Shown here piece by piece: positions 35,913-44,101 of a DNA stretch of 64,000 bases (within the stretch, counting starts at the first letter, position 1; each line of letters starts with the position of its first letter). The stretch is from Nonomuraea sp. NEAU-A123. Its GTDB lineage: Bacteria; Actinomycetota; Actinomycetes; Streptosporangiales; Streptosporangiaceae. The position numbers were made by a program, and so were the translations under genes. The DNA is taken from assembly GCF_018603905.1 (NCBI RefSeq), contig NZ_JAHFZZ010000003.1, positions 764,259-828,258 on the forward strand, read 5' to 3'. Under the pieces are notes generated by a model. That model was not told the origin of the DNA, searched no databases, and was given only the letters and a program-made list of their open reading frames with translations.

Positions 35913-36955
35913 CGCGCCGCCCCGTCCTGCCGCGCTGCCACGTCCTGCCCTGCTGTCCCGTCCCGCCACGCGGCGACCAGCGTCTTCAGCCGGCCGTAGT
36001 TTCGCCGCGACTTCTCGACAAGCCGACCGTCGTCGCGGAACATCGGGTCCTCATAGGTCACGCCAAGCAGGTTCGGACAGCGCGGCAGCAGGTACTCGGT
36101 GAGTTCGAGCTGCTCGTCCAGCAGGACTCCGTGGTGCAGGTCGCGGAACTTGCCCTTCACGATCTGACAGCCGGACAGGTGCAGCTCACGGCAGCGCCCG
36201 AGCGGCAGCGCCTCGATGTCGTCGACCATGTGGCGGCCGGTACGCCCGCGCAGCCACTGGTAGCTGAGCAGGTGACCCACATCGAGAGTCACCTGTACGT
36301 CGGCGTCGTCGGCCAGCCGGGTGAAGTACGCGAACGCATCGAGGTGCCCCAGAACGAACGACCCGCCTTCGGTGAAGCCGGGGAATTCGACGTGCAGCGG
36401 CAGCTCCAGGAGGCCGGCCGTCTCGGCCACGTTCCGCGTGGCGATCTCCAGGCCCGGTTCGGTCAGCGGCGGCGGCAGCGGGTACGGCAGCGGGCAGCCG
36501 CGGAGGTTCCAGATGCCGAGGTCCTCGACCACCCAGCGGAACCCGTAGCGGGCCGCGAGCTCGTTGGTGTACTCGGCCGCGGGCCGCCGGTCGTAGGGCT
36601 CGGGCGTGCCCATGTTGAACTCGGTCTGGTGGAAGGCCCGGTCGAGCCCGGCGGGCAGCGCCTCGAAGAAGCGATCGTAGGCGCGTACGTAGTCGGCCAC
36701 CCGGGGGGTCGCGCGTGAGCGTGGCTGGTAGGCGAAGGCCGCGTACGCGAAGTCGGCGCCGTGGCGCTCGGCGAAGGCGCGTACCCGTGGCGTGATGTCC
36801 CCGCCGTCGTCCGTCTCCACGAACCCGACACCTCGCCGCCCCAGCGCCCCTCCGCCCCACGGCATGTCCATGAGCAGCCCGAACCCCAGCCTGGCCGCGC
36901 CGGCCCTGCCCGCCGCGACCGCCTGCCTGGTCCCTGTCGTGATGTCGGTCGTCAT
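35909..36955 (-). CDS. DUF692/MNIO family multinuclear iron oxidase
   Basis: The 348-aa TIM-barrel protein shows DUF692 features: FGLLMDMPWGGGALG, FHQTEFNMGTPEP, WVVEDLGIWNLRGCPLPYPLPPPLT, ELPLHVEFPGFTEGG, VTLDVGHLLSYQWL and CRELHLSGCQIVKGKFRDLHHG. His, Asp and Glu residues in these strands would bind two or three irons. MNIOs oxidatively remodel Cys, Asn or Asp residues in RiPPs. ATG 36955 overlaps the upstream radical SAM stop (ATGA). The target in this cluster is unknown; the precursor has no Cys. Confidence 0.85.
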   Translation of the reverse strand: MTTDITTGTRQAVAAGRAGAARLGFGLLMDMPWGGGALGRRGVGFVETDDGGDITPRVRAFAERHGADFAYAAFAYQPRSRATPRVADYVRAYDRFFEALPAGLDRAFHQTEFNMGTPEPYDRRPAAEYTNELAARYGFRWVVEDLGIWNLRGCPLPYPLPPPLTEPGLEIATRNVAETAGLLELPLHVEFPGFTEGGSFVLGHLDAFAYFTRLADDADVQVTLDVGHLLSYQWLRGRTGRHMVDDIEALPLGRCRELHLSGCQIVKGKFRDLHHGVLLDEQLELTEYLLPRCPNLLGVTYEDPMFRDDGRLVEKSRRNYGRLKTLVAAWRDGTAGQDVAARQDGAAR

Positions 36956-39033
36956 GTCGGCCTCCTGACGGCTTCGCCACCTGCGACGGCAGGCGCCTCC
37001 CAACGCACCGCGCCCGTCTGGTCCGTGCCCGCCGTCACCTCGACCAGGCTGGCCAGCAACCGGCGCCCGTGGGCGGTGCGCGCCTCGAGCAGGCCGTCGG
37101 CGCGCTGCTCGACGTCACGCCGCGGCAGCGCGTAGAACCGCTCCCAGACCAGGTCGGCAAGCACGATCCGACCGTCCCCGCCAGCGTCCTTCGTCCCGTT
37201 CGCCGCGGCGCCGGTGTCTCGGCCCTTCGCGTCCGGGAACCCGGCCACGTCGACGCGCGCCGGCACGGTCCGTACCCACGGATACGGCTTGACGGCGCGG
37301 ACCGCAGCCACCCGCGACCCGGCACTGGACGCGGTCCGCCGCGGCAGGATCGCAGTCGCCTTACCGGGCCGGACCGTGTGAAAGACCCGCACCAGACGGT
37401 CGAGCGCCTGCGCCCGGGTCGGCCCGTCGAGCACGGTCAGCGGATGGCCGACCCGCCCGGAAAGGTAGCTGAGCTCGGGATTGCCGGCGAGCGCACCGGA
37501 GGTGTCCAGGGAGAGGCCGAAGCCGTCCGGATCCCGCGCGAGCCTGCTGCCGGGCTCGGACACCATGAGTTCCAGCGCGTCGATGCCGATCCGCTCCTGG
37601 TTCGCCGCGAGGAACCGCAGGGACTCCTCGAACTCGGCGTCCGTCTCGTCGAAGACGTACCCCATCACGGAGAACCGCAGGACGATGCCCACTGACGCGA
37701 CGTTCTCCACGATCCGCTGGTAGTCGGCCGCCCGCACCCCCCTGTCCATCAGATCGAGCAACCGCTGGGAGGTCCCCTCGTAGCCCACCGACATCAGCTC
37801 GCAGCCGACCTCGGCGAGGCTCCGGCAGAACGCCGGATCGGCCAGGGTCGCGTCCAGCCTGCTCCGTACGCCGAACCCCACCTTGACGCCGCGGTCGCGC
37901 ACCTCGCGCATCGCCTTCACGATCAGCCGCAGGTTGGTGTTCTCATCGGAGATCGACACGAACTCCGCGCCCGTGTCGCGGACCACCGCCTGTACGGCGT
38001 CGGCGATCTGGCGCACCGTACCCTGCTGGTAGGCGCCCGGCGCGAGAGACCTGTTGCCGTACGAGCAGAACGCGCATCGACCCCAGTAGCAGCCGACGCA
38101 CGAGATGATCGCGACCTCCATGGTCTCGTTGAGGTAGGACCGGACCGGCAGCCCGGAGAAGTCGGGCGGCCCGAGGTCGTGGAAGCGCAGCGTGACCGGC
38201 TGCTCGGACCGGCGCGCGGGGGCGGCGCGGGGCAGCCAGATCATGCCGGGGACCGCGTCCTCCGGGGCGTTGCCGTCCAGCGCGTCCAGCCAGCGTTCGA
38301 GCGGCTGCTCGCCGGCGGTCCAGCACAGCGCGTCCACCGCGGCCCGGACGCCGGGCAGCCGCGCGAGCTCCTCATGCCGGATCATCACCTGCTGGCCGCC
38401 GAGGCAGATCTTGGCGTCCGGACGCAGCCGCCTGACCCAGGCGGCGATGAGCAGCGCGGGCGCGAGCTGGCTGAAGAACGCCACGGACAGGCCGACCACG
38501 CGCGGACGATGCCGGACCAGCAGCGCCTCGACCATGCCGTACAGCCGCTCGATCGGCATCCCCGACGCGGCGGGCGGCAGCAGAGCGGCCTGCTGCGCCG
38601 CACCGTCGAGCTGGGCCAGATCCCGCCATGTCCGGACGAGGAAGGTGTCGCGTACGAGCAGCTCGATCGCGTGGTGGGCGAGGCGGACCGCACGGGCCGG
38701 GCCCAGTTCGCCTGGCGGTTCCTTCCGCAGGACGTGGGCCCGGAGCTCGTCTACGTATCCGGCGACGACGTCGGCCATCGCCCGTCGGTACCAGGCGCCC
38801 GCCCCGCTGTCCGGCTGGTCACGCACCACGTCGCCCAGCAGCTCCGGATGCCCCAGCAGGTCGTGCAGCAGGGCGATGTTCAGATCGGCCTGGTGGACGC
38901 GCCGCCCTCGCCGCCGTAGATGACCGCTGAGATAGGGCAGGCTCAGATAGGGAAAGAACCTGGCTTCGGTCTGCGGCGGAAAAATGAGCAGGACGTCGAC
39001 ACCCTCGCCGCCTGCCTCCTGCCCAAACGGCAC
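36952..39033 (-). CDS. B12-binding radical SAM enzyme
   Basis: The 693-aa enzyme has a cobalamin-binding region (about 10-250; DVLLIFPPQTEARFFPYLSLPYLSGHL, RVVGLSVAFFSQL, KICLGGQQVM) and a radical SAM core. The cluster motif is Cys315-x4-Cys320-x2-Cys323 (GCYWGRCAFCSYG), with an extra Cys312. FVSISDENTNLRL and VKVGFGVRSRLDATL continue the barrel. The C-terminal about 150 residues are variable and may recognise the precursor. It starts at GTG 39033, 23 bp after the precursor stop, and is the first modification gene of the operon. Confidence 0.85.
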   Translation of the reverse strand: MPFGQEAGGEGVDVLLIFPPQTEARFFPYLSLPYLSGHLRRRGRRVHQADLNIALLHDLLGHPELLGDVVRDQPDSGAGAWYRRAMADVVAGYVDELRAHVLRKEPPGELGPARAVRLAHHAIELLVRDTFLVRTWRDLAQLDGAAQQAALLPPAASGMPIERLYGMVEALLVRHRPRVVGLSVAFFSQLAPALLIAAWVRRLRPDAKICLGGQQVMIRHEELARLPGVRAAVDALCWTAGEQPLERWLDALDGNAPEDAVPGMIWLPRAAPARRSEQPVTLRFHDLGPPDFSGLPVRSYLNETMEVAIISCVGCYWGRCAFCSYGNRSLAPGAYQQGTVRQIADAVQAVVRDTGAEFVSISDENTNLRLIVKAMREVRDRGVKVGFGVRSRLDATLADPAFCRSLAEVGCELMSVGYEGTSQRLLDLMDRGVRAADYQRIVENVASVGIVLRFSVMGYVFDETDAEFEESLRFLAANQERIGIDALELMVSEPGSRLARDPDGFGLSLDTSGALAGNPELSYLSGRVGHPLTVLDGPTRAQALDRLVRVFHTVRPGKATAILPRRTASSAGSRVAAVRAVKPYPWVRTVPARVDVAGFPDAKGRDTGAAANGTKDAGGDGRIVLADLVWERFYALPRRDVEQRADGLLEARTAHGRRLLASLVEVTAGTDQTGAVRWEAPAVAGGEAVRRPT

Positions 39034-39056
39034 GATCTGCCCGGCCGGCAGTCTCG

Positions 39057-39215
39057 TCAGGCCCTGGCAGGCAGGTCGCCGGTGTCCTCCGCCGCCTTGT
39101 AGGTGTAGGAGTGGTACGACCCGCTGAGCTTGAGTTCGCTGGATTCGATCACCTCAAGCTGGTCCAGCTCAGTGAATTCGTCGTCGATGAGCATTTCGGG
39201 TTTCACCGCGGCCAC
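39057..39215 (-). CDS. putative RiPP precursor peptide (52 aa)
   Basis: A 52-codon gene starts at GTG 39215 behind an unusually strong GAGGAGGAACC ribosome site; longer in-frame starts lack one. The peptide has an acidic leader (MLIDDEFTELDQLEVIESSE), a bridge LKLSG, then SYHSYTYK rich in Tyr and Ser, and the end AAEDTGDLPARA. There is no Cys or Asn. Small size, acidic leader, first position in the operon and following modification genes are typical of a RiPP precursor. The leader vaguely recalls FxLD-type leaders, but I do not recognise the family. The cleavage site is unknown. Confidence 0.75.
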   Translation of the reverse strand: MAAVKPEMLIDDEFTELDQLEVIESSELKLSGSYHSYTYKAAEDTGDLPARA

Positions 39216-39264
39216 GGTTCCTCCTCGTGGGAATCTGCCGACAGTCATGGGCTTAACCTGTCCA

Positions 39265-39292
39265 ACGATAGCCAAGTGATTCTTCGCGTCAA
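39265..39292 (-). promoter_or_regulatory. predicted promoter of the RiPP operon
   Basis: Read on the minus strand, TTGACG (39292-39287) and TATCGT (39270-39265) are separated by 16 bp. Transcription would start near 39258, about 43 nt upstream of the precursor start codon. No operator-like dyad was noticed. Confidence 0.5.
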
Positions 39293-39402
39293 TAGCCACC
39301 GAAAACGGGAGCAGCGGAACCGGCGCAAATTACCTTTCCGGCCGACCTCAACAGTTCAATCCGCCGGGCTTTTCCGATAAATCGCGCAAAACGATTCCCC
39401 TT

Positions 39403-39537
39403 AAAGGGCGTCTGAATGGCGCAATAAGGACTGCTATAAACAACCGGCCGCGGCGGAGCTCACTCCTGGCCCCTGAGCGCAGGAGGCCCGTCCCCTGGAC
39501 GAGTTGACTGCTCCAAGGCGGCCACAGCGGTCGGCAG
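39403..39537 (-). pseudogene. duplicated 3' end of a SulP transporter gene
   Basis: This stretch is about 85% identical to 46434-46568, which spans the last codons of the SulP gene and its downstream flank. On the minus strand it still encodes a matching tail (LPTAVAALEQSTRPGDGPPA...) followed by TGA at 39460-39462. No other part of a SulP gene is present nearby, so it is a remnant or a small duplication. Confidence 0.75.
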
Positions 39538-39545
39538 GGCGAGGT

Positions 39546-39872
39546 CAGCAGGCGGGCGAGGTGGGCAACCGCCCAGGAAGGTCGGCCTACCTGGACGGGC
39601 CCACATCCGCGACATTCTGACCATGACCACGGCGAAGGAGGAGAGATTGTGGAACAGCCCGGACGTGGGCAGTCTGGCGGACTACCGGCCGGGCCGGCCG
39701 CCGCCGGCCAGTGGGCGGACCTCGAAAACGACGCCAAGACCACCACACTGACCGCGCGCCCGAAGGTGTACGACCTCAAGATGGAGCAAACCGTCCGGCC
39801 CTGCTGCTGGCCGACGAGCCGACTATCCACGATCTAGACATCCACGACGTGACCAAGGGACAAAGCCGCAGG
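39546..39872. other. non-coding or decayed stretch
   Basis: About 330 bp between the SulP remnant and a small exported-protein gene. Short open frames exist on the plus strand, including one with the string ALLLADEPT that recalls an ABC ATPase Walker B motif. No complete gene can be supported. Confidence 0.35.
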
Positions 39873-40376
39873 CTAACGAGCTCCGGTCCAGGTAGCCGTG
39901 GACTTGTTCAAGGTCGCCTGGCCAGGTGCCTGCTGGGGTGGCTGCTGTAGATCACGCACGGTCGGCGCGTTCGGCCCTATCTGCGTGCCCGGCCATGGCC
40001 ATGGCCGGGGATGGGGAACAGGGACCGGCTTTGGAAGAGGGGGGTAGACCGGGGGGTGCCAGCCCGGCCGGGGGTACGGGTAGACGTACGGGGGGCCTAC
40101 GGGGTAGCCGCCCCCGACACGGACGCATTCATACTGCGGGCAGGGCAGAGTGAAGCACTGCTTGGGCCGGTACACGCAGACGTAGCCGGGTGGACACAGT
40201 ACTTCGCTGCAGCCGGTCGGCGAGCACGCGGCTCGGAGAGCCGAAGCCGCGGCCGACGGTGCTGACGCCATCGCCGATTCGGCCGGTGTAAGACGGGTCG
40301 CGTCAGCCGACGCGGCCAACGCAGAAAATGGCAGCCCCGCCAAAGCCGCCGTGATGACGAACGTGATTCGGATCAT
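39873..40376 (-). CDS. small exported Cys/Pro-rich protein
   Basis: The 167-aa protein has a signal peptide (MIRITFVITAALAGLPFSALAASA). A short Cys-rich module with six Cys follows (CSPTGCSEVLCPPGYVCVYR, CFTLPCPQYEC), then a long Pro/Tyr/Trp-rich tail (PPYVYPYPRPGWHPPVYPP, HPRPWPWPG). The ATG at 40376 starts the signal peptide. The Cys module probably folds with disulfides and the tail is likely extended. No family recognised; an extracellular structural or adhesive role is possible. Confidence 0.65.
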   Translation of the reverse strand: MIRITFVITAALAGLPFSALAASADATRLTPAESAMASAPSAAASALRAACSPTGCSEVLCPPGYVCVYRPKQCFTLPCPQYECVRVGGGYPVGPPYVYPYPRPGWHPPVYPPLPKPVPVPHPRPWPWPGTQIGPNAPTVRDLQQPPQQAPGQATLNKSTATWTGAR

Positions 40377-40580
40377 GATGAATCCCTGAACCCTTCTTGG
40401 TTCCCCGATGAACCCCGCACTGAATCCGCCGGCCATTCCGTGGATTCGCGGATATCTCGTGATAGGCCGGTCGACCTACCGAGATCGTCGCATTCGACGA
40501 CCCCCAGTCCATCGGTGGCAACGGCATTATCGAGGCCAGGAAACAGTAAAGATGGTGGCTATCCGAAGAGGGCCCTAAGG

Positions 40581-40988
40581 TCACCGAGTGTCCGCCCACT
40601 GCTCGGCGCCAGTCATCAGAAGTGTGGATATTCCTGGCGGAATTGCACCTGAGTTAGTGCGGCGGCCAGGTTCTCTTGCCCAAGACAGAGGGGACGCCCG
40701 ACGGCACTGGACACATATTCGGTGCTGGGTGACTCGATGAGCAAGCCGAAGGGGCCGGGCACCTTCGCAGCGCCCGGGGCACCATCGTCCTGCAAGCCGT
40801 TGACCGCTTGGCGGCCTGCCGTACAGGTGGGTCGCCTGTACTTGCTCCTCGGCACGCTGGACCGCGCCGTGCTTCAAGCGGCGTAGGTCACGCGCCATCG
40901 CCCGGAGGACGGCACCGGGAAGCTTCGCTTCGGTGGCTGTACCGGAGTGGAAGCCGTGCCATTCCGGGGCGACCTCTAATTCGCGCAA
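40581..40988 (-). pseudogene. frameshifted gene remnant, possibly DUF5753-like
   Basis: Two overlapping minus-strand frames look like parts of one protein: VAPEWHGFHSGTATEAKLPG... (from 40988) and PGPFGLLIESPSTEYVSS with CLGQENLAAALTQVQFRQEY (to about 40616). The second part faintly recalls the C-terminus of DUF5753 proteins that accompany XRE regulators. Without a database search this is only a suggestion. Confidence 0.3.
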
Positions 40989-41194
40989 TCAGGACGACTT
41001 GCCGCGAATATCGATATGACAAACCTTCGGCCGCAATTTTCAGGTGGGGTTGGACCAAGAACTCCGCGACGCCGGGTCGAGAGTCGGGCCAGGCGAAAAA
41101 AGCTTACTAAATGGCATCCTCATCCTGGCAAAGGGGCGCGTATTGGAGTGCTTTCTTCCAGCCCTTGAGAACAGAATGAAGAGTGGCTACATTG

Positions 41195-42172
41195 ATGAAA
41201 CGAACCCTGCTGGGCGGCGCGCTCACCGGGGTCGTTCTCGTTTACTCACCTGCTGCGGCAGGTGCCGAGGCAAAGACCCCCTGGTCGCCAGGCCAGACGG
41301 TCACCGACTATACGACGAGCAGTACATATTCTCGAGCAGCGGTGCGGACCCCATCCGCGGCTGCTCGTGAATGCATTCCCGTTTACTGCCTGCCGCCGAG
41401 CATTCAATTGATTGCGCCGCCGGTCCACGTCGAGCCCGGCACGATCCCGCTGTGCGCATGGCTTCACGTGCCCCAATCGCTCTGCAAGGTGCCGCCGGGT
41501 CCTGCGGGCCCGCCGGGACCCGCGGGTCCGCCCGGCCCAGCAGGACCCGCGGGTCCCCAGGGACCACCTGGGCTAGACGGCCTCCCCGGCCCGGCAGGCC
41601 CCGCCGGTCCTGAGGGCCCTCCCGGTCTTCGGGGTCCCGCCGGTCCCGCTGGTCCTCCCGGTCCTGAGGGTGCTCCGGGTCTTCCGGGTCCTGAGGGTCC
41701 CGCCGGTCCTGCCGGTCCTCCCGGTCCTGAGGGTGCTCCGGGTCTTCCGGGTCTTCCGGGTCCTGAGGGTCCTGCCGGTCCTGCTGGTCCTGCCGGTCCT
41801 GAGGGTGCTCCGGGCCTTCCGGGTCCTGAGGGTCCTGCCGGTCCTGCCGGTCCTGCCGGTCCTGAGGGTGCTCCGGGCCTTCCGGGTCCTGAGGGTCCTG
41901 CCGGTCCTGCCGGTCCTGCCGGTCCTGAGGGTGCTCCGGGTCTTCCGGGTCCTGCCGGTCCTGCCGGTCCTGAGGGTGCTCCGGGTCTTCCGGGTCTTCC
42001 GGGTCCTGAGGGTCCTGCCGGTCCCGCTGGTCCTCCCGGTCCTGAGGGTCCTCAGGGTCCTCCCGGTTCGTCGGGGATCCCCACCGTCACCAGTCAGATC
42101 CCCGTTCTCACGGCGTATCCGTGTACAGGAGCGGTGGGGGTCGGGTTGGTCTACCCCGTTTGCAGCGATTGA
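41195..42172 (+). CDS. exported collagen-like protein
   Basis: The 325-aa protein has a signal peptide ([24 protein letters not shown]), a linker of about 75 residues with two Cys pairs ([28 protein letters not shown]), about 64 uninterrupted Gly-x-y triplets dominated by [16 protein letters not shown], and a short C-terminal part with two more Cys ([18 protein letters not shown]). ATG 41195 is chosen because GAAGAG precedes it; GTG 41183 is in frame. Gly-x-y runs of this kind form collagen triple helices. The flanking Cys may crosslink chains. No wall anchor is seen, so it is probably secreted. Confidence 0.85.
   Translation: MKRTLLGGALTGVVLVYSPAAAGAEAKTPWSPGQTVTDYTTSSTYSRAAVRTPSAAARECIPVYCLPPSIQLIAPPVHVEPGTIPLCAWLHVPQSLCKVPPGPAGPPGPAGPPGPAGPAGPQGPPGLDGLPGPAGPAGPEGPPGLRGPAGPAGPPGPEGAPGLPGPEGPAGPAGPPGPEGAPGLPGLPGPEGPAGPAGPAGPEGAPGLPGPEGPAGPAGPAGPEGAPGLPGPEGPAGPAGPAGPEGAPGLPGPAGPAGPEGAPGLPGLPGPEGPAGPAGPPGPEGPQGPPGSSGIPTVTSQIPVLTAYPCTGAVGVGLVYPVCSD
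41498..42078 (+). repeat. collagen-type coding minisatellite
   Basis: The Gly-x-y region is nearly repetitive at DNA level, built from 9-bp steps (GGTCCTGCC, GGTCCTGAG, GGTGCTCCG, GGTCTTCCG) arranged in larger units of about 63-81 bp. This should make copy number unstable. Confidence 0.9.
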
Positions 42173-42200
42173 TCGCTCTCGGTGGCTGACAAGGTAGATG

Positions 42201-42242
42201 ACTGAAGAGGTGTGTGCCGCAGACGGCACACACCTCTTCAGT
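42201..42242 (+). terminator. strong terminator of the collagen-like gene
   Basis: A perfect 19-bp stem (42201-42219 with 42224-42242) encloses the 4-nt loop CAGA and is followed by TTTCGG. It starts 28 bp after the stop codon. Confidence 0.9.
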
Positions 42243-42995
42243 TTCGGTGGGACGCATTCCGACTGGTGACCAGCGGGAGTGGCGGCCTCGGACACCAGGT
42301 GCTCAATCTGCTCGGCAGTCCGGCCCGCACGGGCAACGCTGTTGTTCGCGGCCATCACTGCTTTCGACCCTCGACCCTGGACTCGTGATCACGAGGGATC
42401 ACGTGATGGCCATTCCCCATCCATGAAGCCACCCGGCTGCGGACTGAGCCTCTTTCACTCCCATGACGGCGGACTGCTGGTCACAGCGTGATCGTGAGTG
42501 GGGCGTTCGCCTGACAACGCGGAGAAACCCCTGGTAGGAGAGTTGATCCCCACGATCATGGCCGTCACACCCAGAGGCTTCGGATGCTGTTCTATGGTGC
42601 TGTCGTCGATTTCCGCGCTCAACGCTGAACGGCGTGGCCGGGCTGATCCAAAGGCGTGCCAAGTGATCGGGCGCCCGCGGTGATCACTCCGGACAAGGGC
42701 AACGACAAGCCCAAGTCGCAGAAGAACTGCAGCGCCGAGTAACGCGGGCGCACCCGCCTGGTCGCATGATGACCATGGCGGCGTGTTGCTGTCAGGGTCG
42801 TCCGCCTAGAAGCTCGATCACCCGGTCCCATTGGCCGGCGCCGCGTGTGGCGAATAGCCGAGACCCATAGGCGGTGCCCGTCAGGCGGGAGAAACACACT
42901 CAGACCGAGGCGTCAGTATCTGTCGATCCGCTCCAACGAGCGCCTGGTCAATGCCGGCGCAGTCACCTCGGTGGGCAGCCGGGACGAACCCTATG
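42243..42995. other. gene-free stretch next to mobile-element remnants
   Basis: About 750 bp without a supportable gene. Short ORFs occur in all frames but lack ribosome sites and family features. The palindromic GTGATCACGAGGGATCAC lies near 42385-42405. The region probably consists of decayed DNA. Confidence 0.45.
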
Positions 42996-43345
42996 AGATG
43001 AGTCGGCGGCGGGAATCTCACCCGCCGCCGCTCTCGGAACCGTGCGTAACAGTCTCCCGTTACACGGCTGCCGTTGTTGAACCAGCAGGCAATGCTCCAT
43101 GCCGCCACTGGACGAAGGTGCCAGGATAGGCCGAGGCGATCTCGGCGAGCTTCTGGCGTACCTCACGAGGAGCCCGACGGCATCCTTTGAACTTCCTCTG
43201 GCCCGCTTCGCCAGAAATGGGTTGATCTACTGCTCCAAGAAACGTATCAACCTGGACATGTAGTAGCGCCCGTAGTAGTTGATCCATCCCGCCACGACGA
43301 GGTTTCCTTGTGGCGGTTTCCTGGAAACTCACCGCGGGAAAGAGA
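42996..43345 (-). mobile_element. 3' remnant of a group II intron with maturase end
   Basis: On the minus strand, broken frames match the C-terminus of group II intron reverse transcriptase/maturases: FPAVSFQETATRK, then GWINYYGRYYMSRLIRFLEQ ending in TAG, then in another frame RKFKGCRRAPREVRQKLAEI...YPGTFVQWRHG. Downstream the intron RNA end is recognisable. A domain V-like hairpin lies at about 43070-43038 (AGCCGTGTAACGGGAGAC...GCACGGTT), and a domain VI-like hairpin has 10-bp arms at 43004-43013 and 43021-43030. The 5' part of the intron and most of the RT are gone, so it is inactive. Confidence 0.78.
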
Positions 43346-43383
43346 CTCGACTTGATTCTCCCGCCCCATAGTCGAGCGGGTCT

Positions 43384-43601
43384 GCTTGTCCGGACGCAGG
43401 TTCAGGCCGAACTGCCGCACTTGGCCTTCACCCGCCGTGCCCGCGACTCCGGTCCGTTTCTCTCCATGGGGTCGATCGGCGATTACTTCGCGATCACCGA
43501 GTCGCTCTGGGGTCGGATGCAGACCAAGCTGCTCCACCGCCCTCCAGATGTGCACCCCGATCGAGTACGAGATGCTCTACCCGCACACCCGTCTGGCATA
43601 A
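43384..43601 (+). pseudogene. IS3-family transposase (OrfB) C-terminal remnant
   Basis: The plus strand encodes LAFTRRARDSGPFLSMGSIG and then ITESLWGRMQTKLLH. These align with the last catalytic-Glu region of IS3 transposases (GSVGD...ESFWG). After a frame change and deletion, TPIEYEMLYPHT and a stop at 43601 match the usual end (xLTPxEYE). No inverted repeats were found. It lies next to the group II intron remnant. Confidence 0.7.
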
Positions 43602-43729
43602 GAGTCAAACAAGCCGACTCCATGGAACTCGGGGCACATCAGGGTCTTCACCGGGCCCCGGTCCGGTGCAAGGCGGCGCTGCCACGAGTTGGGCCCGCGA
43701 GAGCGCCGCCTATCTTCCTGCTAGGCAGG

Positions 43730-44101
43730 TCAGAGGCCGAGACCAAGCCCCACACCGACGCCCACGCCCAGGCCCAGGCCGTGGCCGCCGCCGCTGCCGG
43801 CTCCGTAGCCGACGCCGTAGCCGGCCCCGTAACCCGCGCCGGACCCGTAGCCCGCTCCGTAGCCGGCTCCGTAGCCGTAGCCCGTGCCGGTTCCGTAGCC
43901 GTAGCCGTAGACGGTGGGGCAGACGGGGCGGACGACGGGGACCAGCGTCGGGACGACCGCCACGCCACAGGTGCAGCAGTCGGCCTGAACGGAGGCCGTG
44001 GCGCGCTTTGCGTGCCCTGACGTCTCGGCGGAGGCTGCGGCGGCAGGGGCGATGAAGGCAATGCCGATGCATGCCGTAGTGACCAGAAGGCGGCGAATCA
44101 T
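43730..44101 (-). CDS. small exported Gly/Tyr-repeat protein
   Basis: The 123-aa protein has a signal peptide (MIRRLLVTTACIGIAFIAPAAAASA), a short Cys-containing segment (QADCCTCGVAVVP, RPVCPTVY), and a repeat tail of YGxG/AGYG units (about 68-105) ending in alternating GL/GV. The signal peptide resembles that of the exported protein at 39873-40376. Gly/Tyr-rich tails are found in structural or adhesive extracellular proteins. Function unknown. Confidence 0.62.
   Translation of the reverse strand: MIRRLLVTTACIGIAFIAPAAAASAETSGHAKRATASVQADCCTCGVAVVPTLVPVVRPVCPTVYGYGYGTGTGYGYGAGYGAGYGSGAGYGAGYGVGYGAGSGGGHGLGLGVGVGVGLGLGL

Noticed and set aside
39649..39950. ABC ATPase fragment (ALLLADEPT)
   Set aside because: Only a Walker-B-like string; no Walker A or signature motif in any frame.
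41498..42078. CRISPR-like regular repeats
   Set aside because: Continuous coding repeats without spacers and no cas genes.
41573..42358. minus-strand frame through the collagen repeats (RTGRTGRT product)
   Set aside because: Generated by the repetitive Gly-x-y DNA; the plus-strand protein has signal peptide, ribosome site and terminator.
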